From JAAZNV01 sp964605725 (lineage in GTDB: Bacteria; Patescibacteriota; WWE3; UBA101185; UBA10185), in the NCBI GenBank assembly GCA_964605725.1, contig CAZSDQ010000001.1, positions 1 to 64,000 on the forward strand: a stretch of DNA of 64,000 bases, in the 5' to 3' direction. The notes beneath the pieces were generated by a model. The model was not told the DNA's origin. It did not search any database and saw nothing but the letters and a program-made list of their open reading frames with translations. Position numbers and translations under genes: made by a program. Numbering within the stretch: the stretch's first letter is position 1; the number at the start of each line of letters is the position of its first letter. This document shows, one piece after another, positions 31,438 through 40,250 of this stretch.

Positions 31438-32343
31438 TTAGGTAAAAGGCAGACTTAATTGTTTAACGATTTCAGGTCTACACTGAAATACATAATCACA
31501 ATAAGCACAACTAGGAGTGAGATTCTTCCGAAACTTATGATCTGTTATACTTTTAGCCATTCTTTGAAAAACTAGATCTAACAAATCACGATATTCTTTT
31601 AAGTCACCATTTATAAGCAATTTGTTATTAGATTCATATCTTAGCCAATAAATAAGATATCCGACCGGATACGTTCCAAATTGTTGTTTATACAGCATTA
31701 TGTTCATTGCTGCCTGTATTATCAACCCATCAGGTAATAATATTAAAGTAGGGTTTCTATCTTTAAAAACAGGGTCCAACATGCTCGTACTGTATTTAAC
31801 GATTAGATTAGGGGAATAATCCTTTGTCAAATCGCCATTTTCTATTATTTCCGGACGCGCTGCTTTTATCCATGAGATATCGCACGGTACAATATGATCT
31901 AATCTCCCTGAAAGATAATTATAGGGTAACCCGGAACACTTTATTCGAACAGTGTATTCAATATTTTTAATTTTGAGGGGTTCAGGACTATCCAAATTTT
32001 GAATCCAATAGTTTTTAATGCAGGCTGCTCCAATTTTACTTTGTTCTTTAGCGATACCTTTATCAACAAAAGAGAGTACTTCAGAGTTGTCTTTCATAGC
32101 AATATCCCACACTCTATACCAATCTCTCGTAGCTGATTTAATACTATAATAAAAGAACTTTCTGTAGCCTGTGTGTTTTCTGTATAAGTTTCTGATAAAT
32201 TTACTTACTTCTGCTCCTCTTATACGGTAATAGTCAGTTTTTCTAGGTTGTCTCCCACTAAAGTTCAAGAATTCGAACAGTTTAGCACATCTTGCGTAAG
32301 CCAATACTGAGGACACGCTCACTACTGATTTCGTCTTTCCCAT
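31438..32343 (-). CDS. PD-(D/E)XK (RecB/Cas4-like) nuclease-fold protein, catalytic core altered
   Basis: A 301-residue protein. Cys19 near the N-terminus and Cys279, Cys282 and Cys288 at the C-terminus reproduce the four-cysteine Fe-S arrangement of Cas4 and AddB nucleases. The nuclease motif region shows 'SGRLDHIVP' (about 141-149) and later 'NLIVKYSTS' (about 178), where an Asp is normally two residues before the lysine (D-x-K) but Ile stands instead. 'IQAAMNIMLYKQQFG' matches the following Q-x-x-x-Y helix. It may be a non-cutting Fe-S DNA-binding protein or use another acidic residue. No cas genes or CRISPR array adjoin it. Confidence 0.7.
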   Translation of the reverse strand: MGKTKSVVSVSSVLAYARCAKLFEFLNFSGRQPRKTDYYRIRGAEVSKFIRNLYRKHTGYRKFFYYSIKSATRDWYRVWDIAMKDNSEVLSFVDKGIAKEQSKIGAACIKNYWIQNLDSPEPLKIKNIEYTVRIKCSGLPYNYLSGRLDHIVPCDISWIKAARPEIIENGDLTKDYSPNLIVKYSTSMLDPVFKDRNPTLILLPDGLIIQAAMNIMLYKQQFGTYPVGYLIYWLRYESNNKLLINGDLKEYRDLLDLVFQRMAKSITDHKFRKNLTPSCAYCDYVFQCRPEIVKQLSLPFT

Positions 32344-32480
32344 TTCTCACCTCTTATCTATTTTTTTAAAGTGCTTTACATGCTTTATATACGTTTTATG
32401 TTGTAAAATCAAATGAAAATAGAGCGGGTTTGTATATTTTTATTATAAATGTGCTGGTATAATAGTTGTTGGTATATCTT

Positions 32481-32554
32481 TGGGGGATCGTCTAATGGTA
32501 GGACGCCGGACTTTGAATCCGTTAATTGGGGTTCGACTCCCTGTCCCCCAGCCA
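32481..32554 (+). tRNA. tRNA-Gln (anticodon TTG)
   Basis: Acceptor TGGGGGA against TCCCCCA (the T1-A72 pair is usual for Gln), anticodon stem CCGGA/TCCGT, loop CTTTGAA, encoded CCA. An extended -10 TGGTATAAT lies just upstream (32455-32463). Confidence 0.93.
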
Positions 32555-32783
32555 GTAAGAGCAACACCACTAGGGACAAAGTTCTAACCCAGCCAAATCA
32601 AGCCCAAAACAGTGTTCGAACTCTAGATATCAAAAAGGGTAGGATTGAGGACAGATGTTGTGGAAAGAACACAATAGGTGTTGTCAGATCAACATAAAAA
32701 CCTTCTAAATTTTAGGTTCGAACTCGATGTGTAAGCTTTACTTGTAAGCACGTTTCTTGTAAGATTGTGGACAGTATATAAAT
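32555..32783. other. Intergenic region after tRNA-Gln, possible tRNA-like scraps
   Basis: No gene found in these 229 bases. Two T-loop-like strings, GTTCGAACTC near 32618 and 32713, recall decayed tRNA 3' parts but do not fold into T-arms. Nothing else is supported. Confidence 0.3.
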
Positions 32784-33758
32784 ATGCATATTTTTCAAAA
32801 AAGAATTAACTATCAAGGTTATTTGGAGCCACTCTTAAAAAAAGCGTGTATAGATTTTTCTATCGGAGAATATAAATCTTATAAGATTGTTCCTATTGGA
32901 TATGAGGATTTCAATATATTTCTTTACACCAACAAGGGGATATTCTTTATTAAAATATTTGGTTCTTTTAGAGATGAAAAAGAATGCTCACGTTATGTGG
33001 ATATTATAAAGACAGCTCTTGATAGTAATATTTCTCATCCAAAATTATACCAATCTAATAAAGGATATTTGTACGAAACCGATACAGGGCAAAAGGATCG
33101 GTTGATTGTAATGGAATATGTTGATGGAAATATTTTTTACGAACTTAAAACAACACCAACAGTTGATGAAATTAAGTTCATTGTGAAACAGGCAGCATTA
33201 ATCAATCAAATCAATATAAAGCCTGAGTTTATTTATGACCATTGGGCAATAACTAGTCTGCCAACTGAGTACGAGGAAAAAAAGCAATATCTTTCAGACT
33301 CAGATAAAGAATTAATACAACCCTTGGTAGACTGGTTTAACACTTTGAAATTAGAAAACATTCCACACTGTTTTGTTCATGGTGATATCACAAAAACAAA
33401 TGCTATGAGAGCTGTAGATGGAAAAATATATATACTGGATTTCGCCGTTTCTAACTGGTTTCCAAGAATACAAGAACTTTCGGTAATGCTATGTGATCTC
33501 TTTTTTGATCCAGATAAAAAAACTGATTTCGAAAGTACATACAATTTAGTTTTATCTGAATATCAAAAGTATATAAATTTAACAGAACAAGAAATAAAAT
33601 TGTTACCCAACTATCTTAGGTTAGCTCATGTAATGCATGTGTTGTTAGCGAATTACGAAAAAGTTGTAAATGGTAATACCTCTGTTGAGAACGAGTACTT
33701 TCTTAACATGGGTAGACAAGGACTGCACTATATGAATGAACAGTTTGGCTCTCATTGA
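32784..33758 (+). CDS. APH/choline-kinase-like phosphotransferase
   Basis: A 324-residue soluble protein of the protein-kinase-like aminoglycoside phosphotransferase fold. The catalytic loop reads 'CFVHGDITKTNAM' (about 194-206; Brenner motif H-G-D-x-x-x-x-N) and the metal loop 'IYILDFAVSNW' (about 214-224), with Asp in the DFG position. An N-terminal 'FFIKIFG' supplies the ATP lysine and 'IVMEYVDGN' the hinge. The substrate, a sugar, choline or antibiotic, cannot be decided. It ends at a TGA and is followed by a terminator. Confidence 0.82.
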   Translation: MHIFQKRINYQGYLEPLLKKACIDFSIGEYKSYKIVPIGYEDFNIFLYTNKGIFFIKIFGSFRDEKECSRYVDIIKTALDSNISHPKLYQSNKGYLYETDTGQKDRLIVMEYVDGNIFYELKTTPTVDEIKFIVKQAALINQINIKPEFIYDHWAITSLPTEYEEKKQYLSDSDKELIQPLVDWFNTLKLENIPHCFVHGDITKTNAMRAVDGKIYILDFAVSNWFPRIQELSVMLCDLFFDPDKKTDFESTYNLVLSEYQKYINLTEQEIKLLPNYLRLAHVMHVLLANYEKVVNGNTSVENEYFLNMGRQGLHYMNEQFGSH

Positions 33759-33770
33759 AATCTTTCATCT

Positions 33771-33802
33771 AGCGTCAGCAGGAAGGTCTAGGACGCTATT
33801 TT
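33771..33802 (+). terminator. Terminator of the phosphotransferase gene
   Basis: AGCGTC (33771-33776) pairs with GACGCT (33792-33797), followed by ATTTTG. Short T-run, so of moderate strength. Confidence 0.55.
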
Positions 33803-33895
33803 GCGTGATGGTGAATACACTTGAAACTCTACTTCGGTGTTAATGAAATAGTTTCGAACTTCGTCGCACGTTCGCAGCCATGATACAATTCATCA

Positions 33896-34429
33896 ATGAA
33901 TAACGTAGAAATATCGCCTACGCCTAATTATGTTACCGAAGATTCAAGGTCAGTAGAAATACAAATGAAAAAAATTCTTGAAACGGCAGTTAGCTATGGG
34001 ATTGATATAAGTTCAGAAATACTTAATAGAGAAACTTTATTAAACTCAGTTAGAAATCACGTGCCTGAAAGGTATCAATTAGTTTCCGATAAACTGGCTA
34101 CGGAAGGTTTGATTTTGGAACAACTAGATGATAAGACTATCTATGATCGGATGCTTGGAATAGATTATCTAATCAGGTTTAATGGACATTTAATAGCTAT
34201 CGACGTAACAAGTGGAAACGGCACTTTACTTTACAACAAAAAGAGAAAGTTTGAGGAGCTAAAACCAGTATTTGATGATTTGGGTATATCCCACGCAGTC
34301 GTAATTTCTCTAAAAGGCGGGATAACGGATGATCAGGTTATTTCAATTTTTGAAAAGATAGATGACCTAAAAGATTATGAATTTACGACAGTTCTGAAAT
34401 ATAGAAATGAGCTCAGAAATAATTTATAG
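33896..34429 (+). CDS. Possible restriction-endonuclease-fold protein, unknown
   Basis: A 177-residue soluble protein. The segment 'MLGIDYLIRFNGHLIAIDVT' (about 86-105), with Asp90 and the strand Ile-Asp103-Val-Thr105 followed by 'YNKKRKFEEL', has the D ... D-x-(K/T) spacing of PD-(D/E)XK folds in which the catalytic lysine has moved to the next helix. The rest matches nothing I know. TACAAT (33884-33889) lies exactly 6 bases before the ATG, so it is predicted leaderless and monocistronic. Confidence 0.5.
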   Translation: MNNVEISPTPNYVTEDSRSVEIQMKKILETAVSYGIDISSEILNRETLLNSVRNHVPERYQLVSDKLATEGLILEQLDDKTIYDRMLGIDYLIRFNGHLIAIDVTSGNGTLLYNKKRKFEELKPVFDDLGISHAVVISLKGGITDDQVISIFEKIDDLKDYEFTTVLKYRNELRNNL

Positions 34430-34491
34430 ATATTTCAAATAGCTTTCAAAATTCCTGAGTAGACCTTTAAATTTTTGGTACAATATGAAAC

Positions 34492-34737
34492 ATGAATAAT
34501 AAAGTTATGGAAATAGTAGGCTGGTATGGAACCTTAGCAATTCTAGCAGCTTACGCGCTTTCAAATTTTAACATTATCTCAACCCAAACACTTCTTTATC
34601 AAAGTCTAAATGTTACTGGAGCTTTAGGAATTGTTCTTATTTCTATAAAAAGAAAAACCTATCAACCAGCAGTATTAAATATGATATGGGCTGCTATCGG
34701 TATGGTAATTCTACTTAAAATTCTTCTTAAATATTAG
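34492..34737 (+). CDS. Small CBU_0592-like membrane protein
   Basis: An 81-residue protein with three hydrophobic stretches. 'GWYGTLAILAAYALSNF' at the start, 'YQSLNVTGALGIVLIS' in the middle and 'QPAVLNMIWAAIGM' near the end match the small CBU_0592 family of unknown function. TACAAT (34479-34484) is 7 bases before the ATG. Confidence 0.7.
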   Translation: MNNKVMEIVGWYGTLAILAAYALSNFNIISTQTLLYQSLNVTGALGIVLISIKRKTYQPAVLNMIWAAIGMVILLKILLKY

Positions 34738-34930
34738 TTCTATATCATGTGTAGGACTGCATATCGTCCTAAAATTCTTTTAAGATTTTTCCGAACACAT
34801 GCTAAACACTCCGATGAACTAGATTTTTCAAGTCAGTGTATTTATCTTAGATATTTATTCAATTCATTTAACTCTGTTAAATTTCTATAATGTGGTATTA
34901 TCTCCATAAAAATAGTGAAAGGAGTAAAAA

Positions 34931-35617
34931 ATGTGGTTTGTGACGTTGATGAGAGTGGTAAAATTCTTACTTTCATTCAGGCTGAAAGTTAATGTAATTG
35001 GAAAAGAAAATATTCCTGAAGAAGGTCCTGTAATAGTGTGTTTTAACCATACCGATATCCTTGACCCGCTTTATATTATGTTTGCCCTAATGAGGGACAT
35101 GTGGGCATTAGTAGCATCTAGTTATAGCAAAAACATCATTATCAGGTTTTTCTCTATGACTGGAAAGGCTATATTAGTTGATAGAAATACAACTGATATG
35201 AATGCTCTAAATAAATCTATTGAGGTTTTAAAAACCGGAAAATTTTTGGGGGTTTCTCCGGAAGGAACTAGAAGTAAAGACGGTTTATTGCACAAGGGAA
35301 AGTTCGGACTGGGTTATTTAGCTGGTATGACAGACTCAACAATACTTCCACTAGGATTAGTTGGTTCCTACGGAGCTTCAAAAAGAATGCTAACACAAAG
35401 CTTATTGAAAAAAGTGGAAGTAACTGTGAACATAGGTAAATCGTTTAAGCTTAAGGATATTGAACACTTAAAAAGAGACTATCCACAAGGAAATACCAGG
35501 GAAGACAGAGAAATCAAACGCATAATCCTAGTTAAGGGGGGAGAAGCAACTAATACTCAAATTATGCCAAAAATCGCGAAATTGTTACCACAAGAAATGA
35601 GAGGGAAATTCGAATAA
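34931..35617 (+). CDS. plsC: 1-acyl-sn-glycerol-3-phosphate acyltransferase
   Basis: A 228-residue peripheral membrane enzyme making phosphatidic acid. The H-x4-D motif is 'NHTDILD' (about 38-44) and the glycerophosphate-binding motif 'PEGTRSKDG' (about 116-124). An N-terminal hydrophobic segment anchors it. It carries a clear GGAG ribosome-binding site 7 bases before the ATG and a promoter-like TATAAT near 34889, so it has an ordinary leader unlike many neighbours. A terminator follows. Confidence 0.92.
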   Translation: MWFVTLMRVVKFLLSFRLKVNVIGKENIPEEGPVIVCFNHTDILDPLYIMFALMRDMWALVASSYSKNIIIRFFSMTGKAILVDRNTTDMNALNKSIEVLKTGKFLGVSPEGTRSKDGLLHKGKFGLGYLAGMTDSTILPLGLVGSYGASKRMLTQSLLKKVEVTVNIGKSFKLKDIEHLKRDYPQGNTREDREIKRIILVKGGEATNTQIMPKIAKLLPQEMRGKFE

Positions 35618-35635
35618 TTTTATTAGTATTAAAAA

Positions 35636-35670
35636 AGGCTATTTTAACTTTATGTTTTAGTAGCCTTTAT
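35636..35670. terminator. Terminator after plsC
   Basis: AGGCTA (35636-35641) pairs with TAGCCT (35661-35666) followed by TTTATT; A-rich bases precede it, so it can work on both strands. Confidence 0.65.
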
Positions 35671-35718
35671 TAAATAAATATTACCTTTACCCACATTTTT
35701 AAGGTGTAAAATATAATT

Positions 35719-36036
35719 ATGTTTAATAATAAATCCAAACCATTTATAGGATTCTTACAAGCTAGTGGTCTAGTAACTTACATCCTAATTATTTCTGTTT
35801 TCTTAAACAATGTTGAAAATATTTTTCACAAAGATACTGGGGAATATATAGCACCTATTTTAATGTTGCTGCTTTTCATCATTTCTGCAGTAATCTCTTC
35901 TTCATTAGTACTTGGTAGAGCAGGGGTATTATTTTGGGAAAAGAAATATTCTGAAGCTTTTACTCTTCTTGCTTGGACAATGGGTTGGGGAGTGTTTTAC
36001 TTTGTACTTCTTCTAGCGGTTCTTTATTTAGTTTAA
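35719..36036 (+). CDS. Three-helix membrane protein, unknown
   Basis: A 105-residue protein with helices at about 11-29, 44-66 and 80-104 and no motif I recognise. TAAAAT (35707-35712) lies 6 bases before the ATG. It converges with the htrA gene (gap 7 bases). Confidence 0.65.
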   Translation: MFNNKSKPFIGFLQASGLVTYILIISVFLNNVENIFHKDTGEYIAPILMLLLFIISAVISSSLVLGRAGVLFWEKKYSEAFTLLAWTMGWGVFYFVLLLAVLYLV

Positions 36037-36043
36037 GTATTTC

Positions 36044-37234
36044 CTAAAGTCCTTCTTTCATTTTAATATTTAACTCTAAATTTTTATCTTCATCCCATCT
36101 ATATATTTCAACTTTTACCCTATCTCCAATTTTAGTTTTATTTACAAGCTCACTTAAACTCTTTTCGGTTAATTTAACACCATCAAAAGATACTATTATA
36201 TCGCCCTCTTTAATGCCACCCTCATCTGCACTTGAATCTTTGATAACCTCCGTTACATAAGCACCAACTGGAACCTCATTTTTTAGTGCCGCTTGTTCCG
36301 AAATCATGGTGTATTTAACTCCCAACAAAGCTCTATCAAATTTTCCCGTATTTTCAAAATTATCTAAAGATTTTTTTAAGACGTTTACTGGAATAGAAAA
36401 TCCAATGTTTTCCGCATTACTAGATACTGCAACATTTATCCCAATTACTTCTCCACATCTATTGATAAGAGGTCCTCCAGAATTACCTGGGTTTATTGCC
36501 GCATCTGTCTGAATAACATTATCAATTGACTCTACAAAACCTCCCAAACCGTCACTAGCTGTAATACCTCTTCCTAAACCTGAAATAACTCCTGTGGTTA
36601 CTGTGTGTCTAAACTCCCCCAAGGCTGTCCCAATAGCTACAACGTCCTCACCAACTCTAATTTTATCTGAATCACCTAAAACAATTGAGTCAACTTTTAG
36701 ACCATCGACCTGCAAAATAGCCAAATCATTAGCGGGATCTCTATAAATTTTTGAAACTACGTACTCATTATCGTCTTTATCAACTATTTTATATTCAGCC
36801 TCTGTATCTGATACAACGTGTTTATTAGTAATAACAAATTTTTCTTCTCCGACGACAAAACCGGTCCCGATGTCTTGTTGCACTTCCTCATAATCTTCAG
36901 GTCTGAAACCTGGAGACAAATTAAAAAAACCAAAAAGGCCGAGACCACCTCTAACACTAGATTTTAAATTCAGTCTTTTAACTGCCACTGTAACAACAGA
37001 ATCCGATAATTCTTCAGTAATATTTGCAGTGCTTTCGTCACATGATGATAGGTCGTACACATCCCTTTCTCTTTCTCTCAATCTCTGATTAACTAAATTC
37101 TCACCTTTGTTAATCAAATCTGATTTACCGTTTTTACCAAAGTAGATGCCGCCTACAAAAATAGCTATAAGGACAAACAATCCTAAAATCCATAGGAGTA
37201 CAAACTTCGTAACTTTTTTACCAATATTTATCAT
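36044..37234 (-). CDS. HtrA/DegP-type serine protease with PDZ domain
   Basis: A 396-residue membrane-anchored protease: helix (about 12-33), trypsin-like domain with His139 ('TNKHVV'), Asp170 ('PANDLAI') and Ser252 ('GNSGGPL'), then one PDZ domain (about 295-390, 'DSSADEGGIKEGDIIVSFDG'). It degrades or refolds damaged extracytoplasmic proteins. A GTG two codons upstream is possible, but the ATG at 37234 has the better spacing from AAAAGGAG and is chosen. It follows hsp20 by 38 bases on the same strand, forming a stress operon. Confidence 0.93.
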   Translation of the reverse strand: MINIGKKVTKFVLLWILGLFVLIAIFVGGIYFGKNGKSDLINKGENLVNQRLRERERDVYDLSSCDESTANITEELSDSVVTVAVKRLNLKSSVRGGLGLFGFFNLSPGFRPEDYEEVQQDIGTGFVVGEEKFVITNKHVVSDTEAEYKIVDKDDNEYVVSKIYRDPANDLAILQVDGLKVDSIVLGDSDKIRVGEDVVAIGTALGEFRHTVTTGVISGLGRGITASDGLGGFVESIDNVIQTDAAINPGNSGGPLINRCGEVIGINVAVSSNAENIGFSIPVNVLKKSLDNFENTGKFDRALLGVKYTMISEQAALKNEVPVGAYVTEVIKDSSADEGGIKEGDIIVSFDGVKLTEKSLSELVNKTKIGDRVKVEIYRWDEDKNLELNIKMKEGL

Positions 37235-37272
37235 AACCACTCCTTTTGTAGGCGGGCCTCCGCTTAAATAAA

Positions 37273-37722
37273 TTATTGTATTTCGATCTTCTTAGATTTT
37301 ATCTCATCTGATTTAGGTAACATTAAAGTCAGAATTCCATTTTCATATTTGGCTACAGCTTTATCACTATCAAATCTTGCAGGCAAATTGAAGGTTTGTT
37401 CAAAAGAATTATCAATACTCTTAAAGTAATAGTTTTTCTTATCATTAACTTTCTCTTCTTCTTTTTTGGCACATCCTTTGATAGTTATAGCCTCAGGAGT
37501 TGTTGTAATCTCAATGTTGTCTTTATTTACTCCTGGTAATGCCATTTTAATAAAGAAATTATCGTCTTCTTCCCAAACGTCTGCATAAAGGTTCTTAGAT
37601 GGAAAAGTCTTATCAAAAATCTCATCCATCCATGAATTAGATGAAATGAAATCATCTAACATGGATCTAAATGGAACGTAGGGTGTTAACCCATTACTAG
37701 TGTTTCTTTTTACTATTTTCAT
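37273..37722 (-). CDS. Small heat-shock protein Hsp20
   Basis: A 149-residue alpha-crystallin-domain chaperone that holds unfolding proteins. The domain runs from about 45 to 135 and includes 'FFIKMALPGVNKDNIEITTT' and the C-terminal 'YENGILTLMLPK' (the usual 'A-x-x-x-n-GvL' strand). AGGAGG lies 5 bases before the ATG. First gene of an hsp20-htrA operon with an inverted repeat over its promoter region. Confidence 0.93.
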   Translation of the reverse strand: MKIVKRNTSNGLTPYVPFRSMLDDFISSNSWMDEIFDKTFPSKNLYADVWEEDDNFFIKMALPGVNKDNIEITTTPEAITIKGCAKKEEEKVNDKKNYYFKSIDNSFEQTFNLPARFDSDKAVAKYENGILTLMLPKSDEIKSKKIEIQ

Positions 37723-37767
37723 ATAGGCCTCCTTTTTAAAATTTATAATATTGAATTAGATGTTTTC

Positions 37768-37784
37768 TGACACCAAAAGTGTCA
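37768..37784 (-). promoter_or_regulatory. Inverted repeat upstream of hsp20
   Basis: TGACAC and GTGTCA flank CAAAA. A TTGACA -35-like box on the minus strand (complement of 37780-37785) overlaps the right arm, so a regulator bound here could control hsp20-htrA. It does not match the CIRCE element. Confidence 0.5.
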
Positions 37785-37798
37785 ATTAAGTAAAAATG

Positions 37799-37858
37799 GG
37801 TGTAAGGTGCCTAACCTGATTTCTCTAATGTAAATAAGAGTAGTAGGGCATCAACACC
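37799..37858. other. Imperfect hairpin between hsp20 and the peroxiredoxin gene
   Basis: GGTGT-aa-GGTGCC pairs with GGGCATC-a-ACACC, with CTCT/AGAG inside. Read on the minus strand it is followed by CATTTTTAC. It may be a terminator for antisense traffic or a small RNA element. Confidence 0.35.
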
Positions 37859-37957
37859 ATCTCACTTACAAAAATAATTTAATATAGGTAAAAAAGTTTG
37901 TCAAGATATCGTTGTGTTAAAATACCTCAATGTATCAAATCTTTTGAAAGGATTCTT

Positions 37958-38680
37958 ATGGAACAAACTAATCAAACAGAAGCTTTCACAATGCCTCGTA
38001 TCGGGGAGCCGGCACCCTCTTTTAAGGCCGTCACAACCCAAGGAGAAATAAATTTTCCCGCTCAGTATAAAGGTAGCTGGGTTATACTTTTTAGTCACCC
38101 TGCAGACTTTACTCCGGTATGTACTTCGGAATTTATGACCTTTGCATCAATGGAGAAAAAATTTAATGATGCAAACTGTAAGCTGGTTGGTCTATCTGTA
38201 GATGGACTCTATAGTCACATTGCTTGGCTAAGAACTATAAAAGAAAAAATTGAATATAAAGGAATGAAGGATGTAGAAGTAAAATTTCCTTTGATTGAAG
38301 ATATTACTATGGAAGTTGCTAATAAGTACGGTATGGTTCAACCCGGGGAAAGTAACACTAAAGCCGTAAGGGCAGTATTTTTTATTGATCCTAAAGGAAT
38401 TATTAGAACAATTATTTATTATCCTTTAAGTCTTGGTAGAAATTTTGATGAGTTATACCGAGTTTTAGTCGCACTTCAAACAGCTGATAATTTCTCTGTT
38501 GCTTTGCCAGCAGATTGGAGACCTGGAGATGACGTTATAGTACCAACCGCAGGTTCTTGTGGAGTGGCTAAACAAAGAATGGAAAGTAAAAAAGATATGA
38601 AATGTTACGATTGGTTTTTTTGCACTAAGAAATTGTCCAAAGATGAGGTTGAGAAAGCCCTACAGTCAAAAAAGAAGTAA
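37958..38680 (+). CDS. Peroxiredoxin, Prx6/archaeal 2-Cys type
   Basis: A 240-residue thiol peroxidase. The peroxidatic Cys55 lies in 'HPADFTPVCTSEF', with the catalytic Thr three before it. The C-terminal arm carries Cys201, Cys216 and Cys222, the last two in 'CYDWFFC', a feature of the archaeal-type enzymes (for example the Aeropyrum Tpx) that resolve the sulfenic acid intramolecularly. An in-frame ATG-like start 60 bases upstream exists, but AAAGGA stands 6 bases before the ATG at 37958. It faces a DsbD-like redox gene with a gap of 13 bases. Confidence 0.93.
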   Translation: MEQTNQTEAFTMPRIGEPAPSFKAVTTQGEINFPAQYKGSWVILFSHPADFTPVCTSEFMTFASMEKKFNDANCKLVGLSVDGLYSHIAWLRTIKEKIEYKGMKDVEVKFPLIEDITMEVANKYGMVQPGESNTKAVRAVFFIDPKGIIRTIIYYPLSLGRNFDELYRVLVALQTADNFSVALPADWRPGDDVIVPTAGSCGVAKQRMESKKDMKCYDWFFCTKKLSKDEVEKALQSKKK

Positions 38681-38693
38681 ATAACCACGGCTG

Positions 38694-39977
38694 TTAACCG
38701 AACATTAGAATTTCGGGGCGGAATAGTAATAAAACGCCAATGGCTACCATTAATATTCCGCCTATCAGCCTGGACCACTTAACATATTTTGTGGTAATTC
38801 CTGTCATCTGTAAAGTTTTCATTGCTACAAAAAACACAAACAAATCGTCAAACATAAAAAATAATATATAGAGCAATAAATAAAAATCGTATACAATTTT
38901 ACTCAAATTACTGAGAACTAAAACTTGGGTATAAACCGCGGGAAGACCGGCAGAGCATACTAACTCTACTAAATTTACCGCAAATGACAGTGCAATTATT
39001 CCAACCAAAGCTAACAAGAATGATTTATTAGAAGTAATTTTCCCTAACTTCTCAAAAATACTTCTTCTTTTCTCATCTCCCTCAACATCACATCCTGGCG
39101 TACCCTTGTTTAAAAACTTTTTTAAACTCTTATAACCACCGACAAACGCGATACCTGCAATTAACACCCTAATCCAGTAAATATAACCAACGAATAAAAA
39201 GAAGTTTAACCACGCAAACATAAATAAGAAATAGACAAGAGCAGATGAGATTATAAAAGCCAAACCTAAAATCCACATCTTTTTTCTATCCTTCATATCT
39301 AAAAGAAGGCTTATTAAAAAAAGTAGAACCCACATTGCACAGGGATTGAAACCATCTAAAAATCCTAATACTACCGTTAATGCCGGAAGAGAAAGTTGTT
39401 CTAGGTCAAAATTTGCAAATTTTGGTAATGTCGGCCCTTTCAAATCTTCGTTTGGGGCACAGATGCCTGTACCTCCCGAATCTTCTGTTTCGCATGAGTC
39501 TTGTCCCGATTCTACGTTGTAAATTTCTGATATTTCAGCATCACTTATATTAATTTCTCCCGGACAGTCAACCTCATCACTGTGCATATTTAGTAAATCA
39601 ATACAACCATTTTTTCTATATTCTTCGATAATATTTTCAATCTCTTTGCCAGTAGAATCCTCTCCAAGAAAACCATAAATGGACTTATCGCCTATGACAA
39701 GAAATGGAAAACCTTTGAAATCTGTATTTAGTTTTTCAATCGCCTGCTGTAGTTTTTTTTGATTATCCTTGTTTTTAGATACCTCAAATGTGTGGAGATG
39801 CAAATCTTCATTTGAATCAATAAGTTTTTGAAGAAAAATCTTTTCTTCTTTGCAACGTGGGCAGCCCTCAGTCCAAAATAAGTAAAGATTAATCTTATCG
39901 GCAGCATATATGCGATTAGAACCTAAAAAGGTTAATAGTGAAAATATTAAAATGCCGATAAATTTGTTAATCCTCAT
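38694..39977 (-). CDS. Thioredoxin-like plus CcdA/DsbD-like membrane fusion protein
   Basis: A 427-residue protein: signal peptide (about 6-25), a glutaredoxin-like domain with C39-P-R-C42, a Cys-rich acidic linker (about 125-175) and a six-helix CcdA/DsbD module. The two membrane cysteines are in 'GFNPCAMWVLLF' and 'NLVELVCSAGLP', as in DsbD-type electron carriers. It should move reducing power from the cytoplasm to outside proteins. The start codon follows the thioredoxin gene by 2 bases in a four-gene operon. Confidence 0.85.
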   Translation of the reverse strand: MRINKFIGILIFSLLTFLGSNRIYAADKINLYLFWTEGCPRCKEEKIFLQKLIDSNEDLHLHTFEVSKNKDNQKKLQQAIEKLNTDFKGFPFLVIGDKSIYGFLGEDSTGKEIENIIEEYRKNGCIDLLNMHSDEVDCPGEINISDAEISEIYNVESGQDSCETEDSGGTGICAPNEDLKGPTLPKFANFDLEQLSLPALTVVLGFLDGFNPCAMWVLLFLISLLLDMKDRKKMWILGLAFIISSALVYFLFMFAWLNFFLFVGYIYWIRVLIAGIAFVGGYKSLKKFLNKGTPGCDVEGDEKRRSIFEKLGKITSNKSFLLALVGIIALSFAVNLVELVCSAGLPAVYTQVLVLSNLSKIVYDFYLLLYILFFMFDDLFVFFVAMKTLQMTGITTKYVKWSRLIGGILMVAIGVLLLFRPEILMFG

Positions 39978-39979
39978 TA

Positions 39980-40249
39980 TTACTTATCTATATTATCATT
40001 AATAACTTTAACTAATTCTTCTTTATCAACCTCGCCCGTCAACCTCAAAATTTCATTTTCATCCTTGTCTAAAAATATAAAGACAGGAAGTTTATGGTCA
40101 ATACCGTATTTTTCCATTACTTCTTTATCTTTATCAAAGTCATAATACTCCGTCAAAAGCTCGGGCATTTCTTTTTCAATTTCAGCCCATCTGGGTTTCA
40201 TGATTAAACACCCTGAACACCAAACGGCACCAATTTTTAAAACTTTCAA
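39980..40249 (-). CDS. Small thioredoxin-like protein
   Basis: An 89-residue cytosolic thioredoxin fold with active site W-C11-S-G-C14 and the cis-Pro strand 'HKLPVFIFLDKDENEI' near 53-68. It is shorter than E. coli thioredoxin, lacking the first strand and helix. It is a natural electron donor for the DsbD-like protein encoded 2 bases downstream. Confidence 0.87.
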   Translation of the reverse strand: MKVLKIGAVWCSGCLIMKPRWAEIEKEMPELLTEYYDFDKDKEVMEKYGIDHKLPVFIFLDKDENEILRLTGEVDKEELVKVINDNIDK

Positions 40250-40250
40250 G

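Noticed and set aside
7591..33758. Alternative genetic code with TGA as glycine (as in Gracilibacteria)
   Set aside because: TGA ends rsmI and the phosphotransferase at the expected places and is not seen inside conserved genes.
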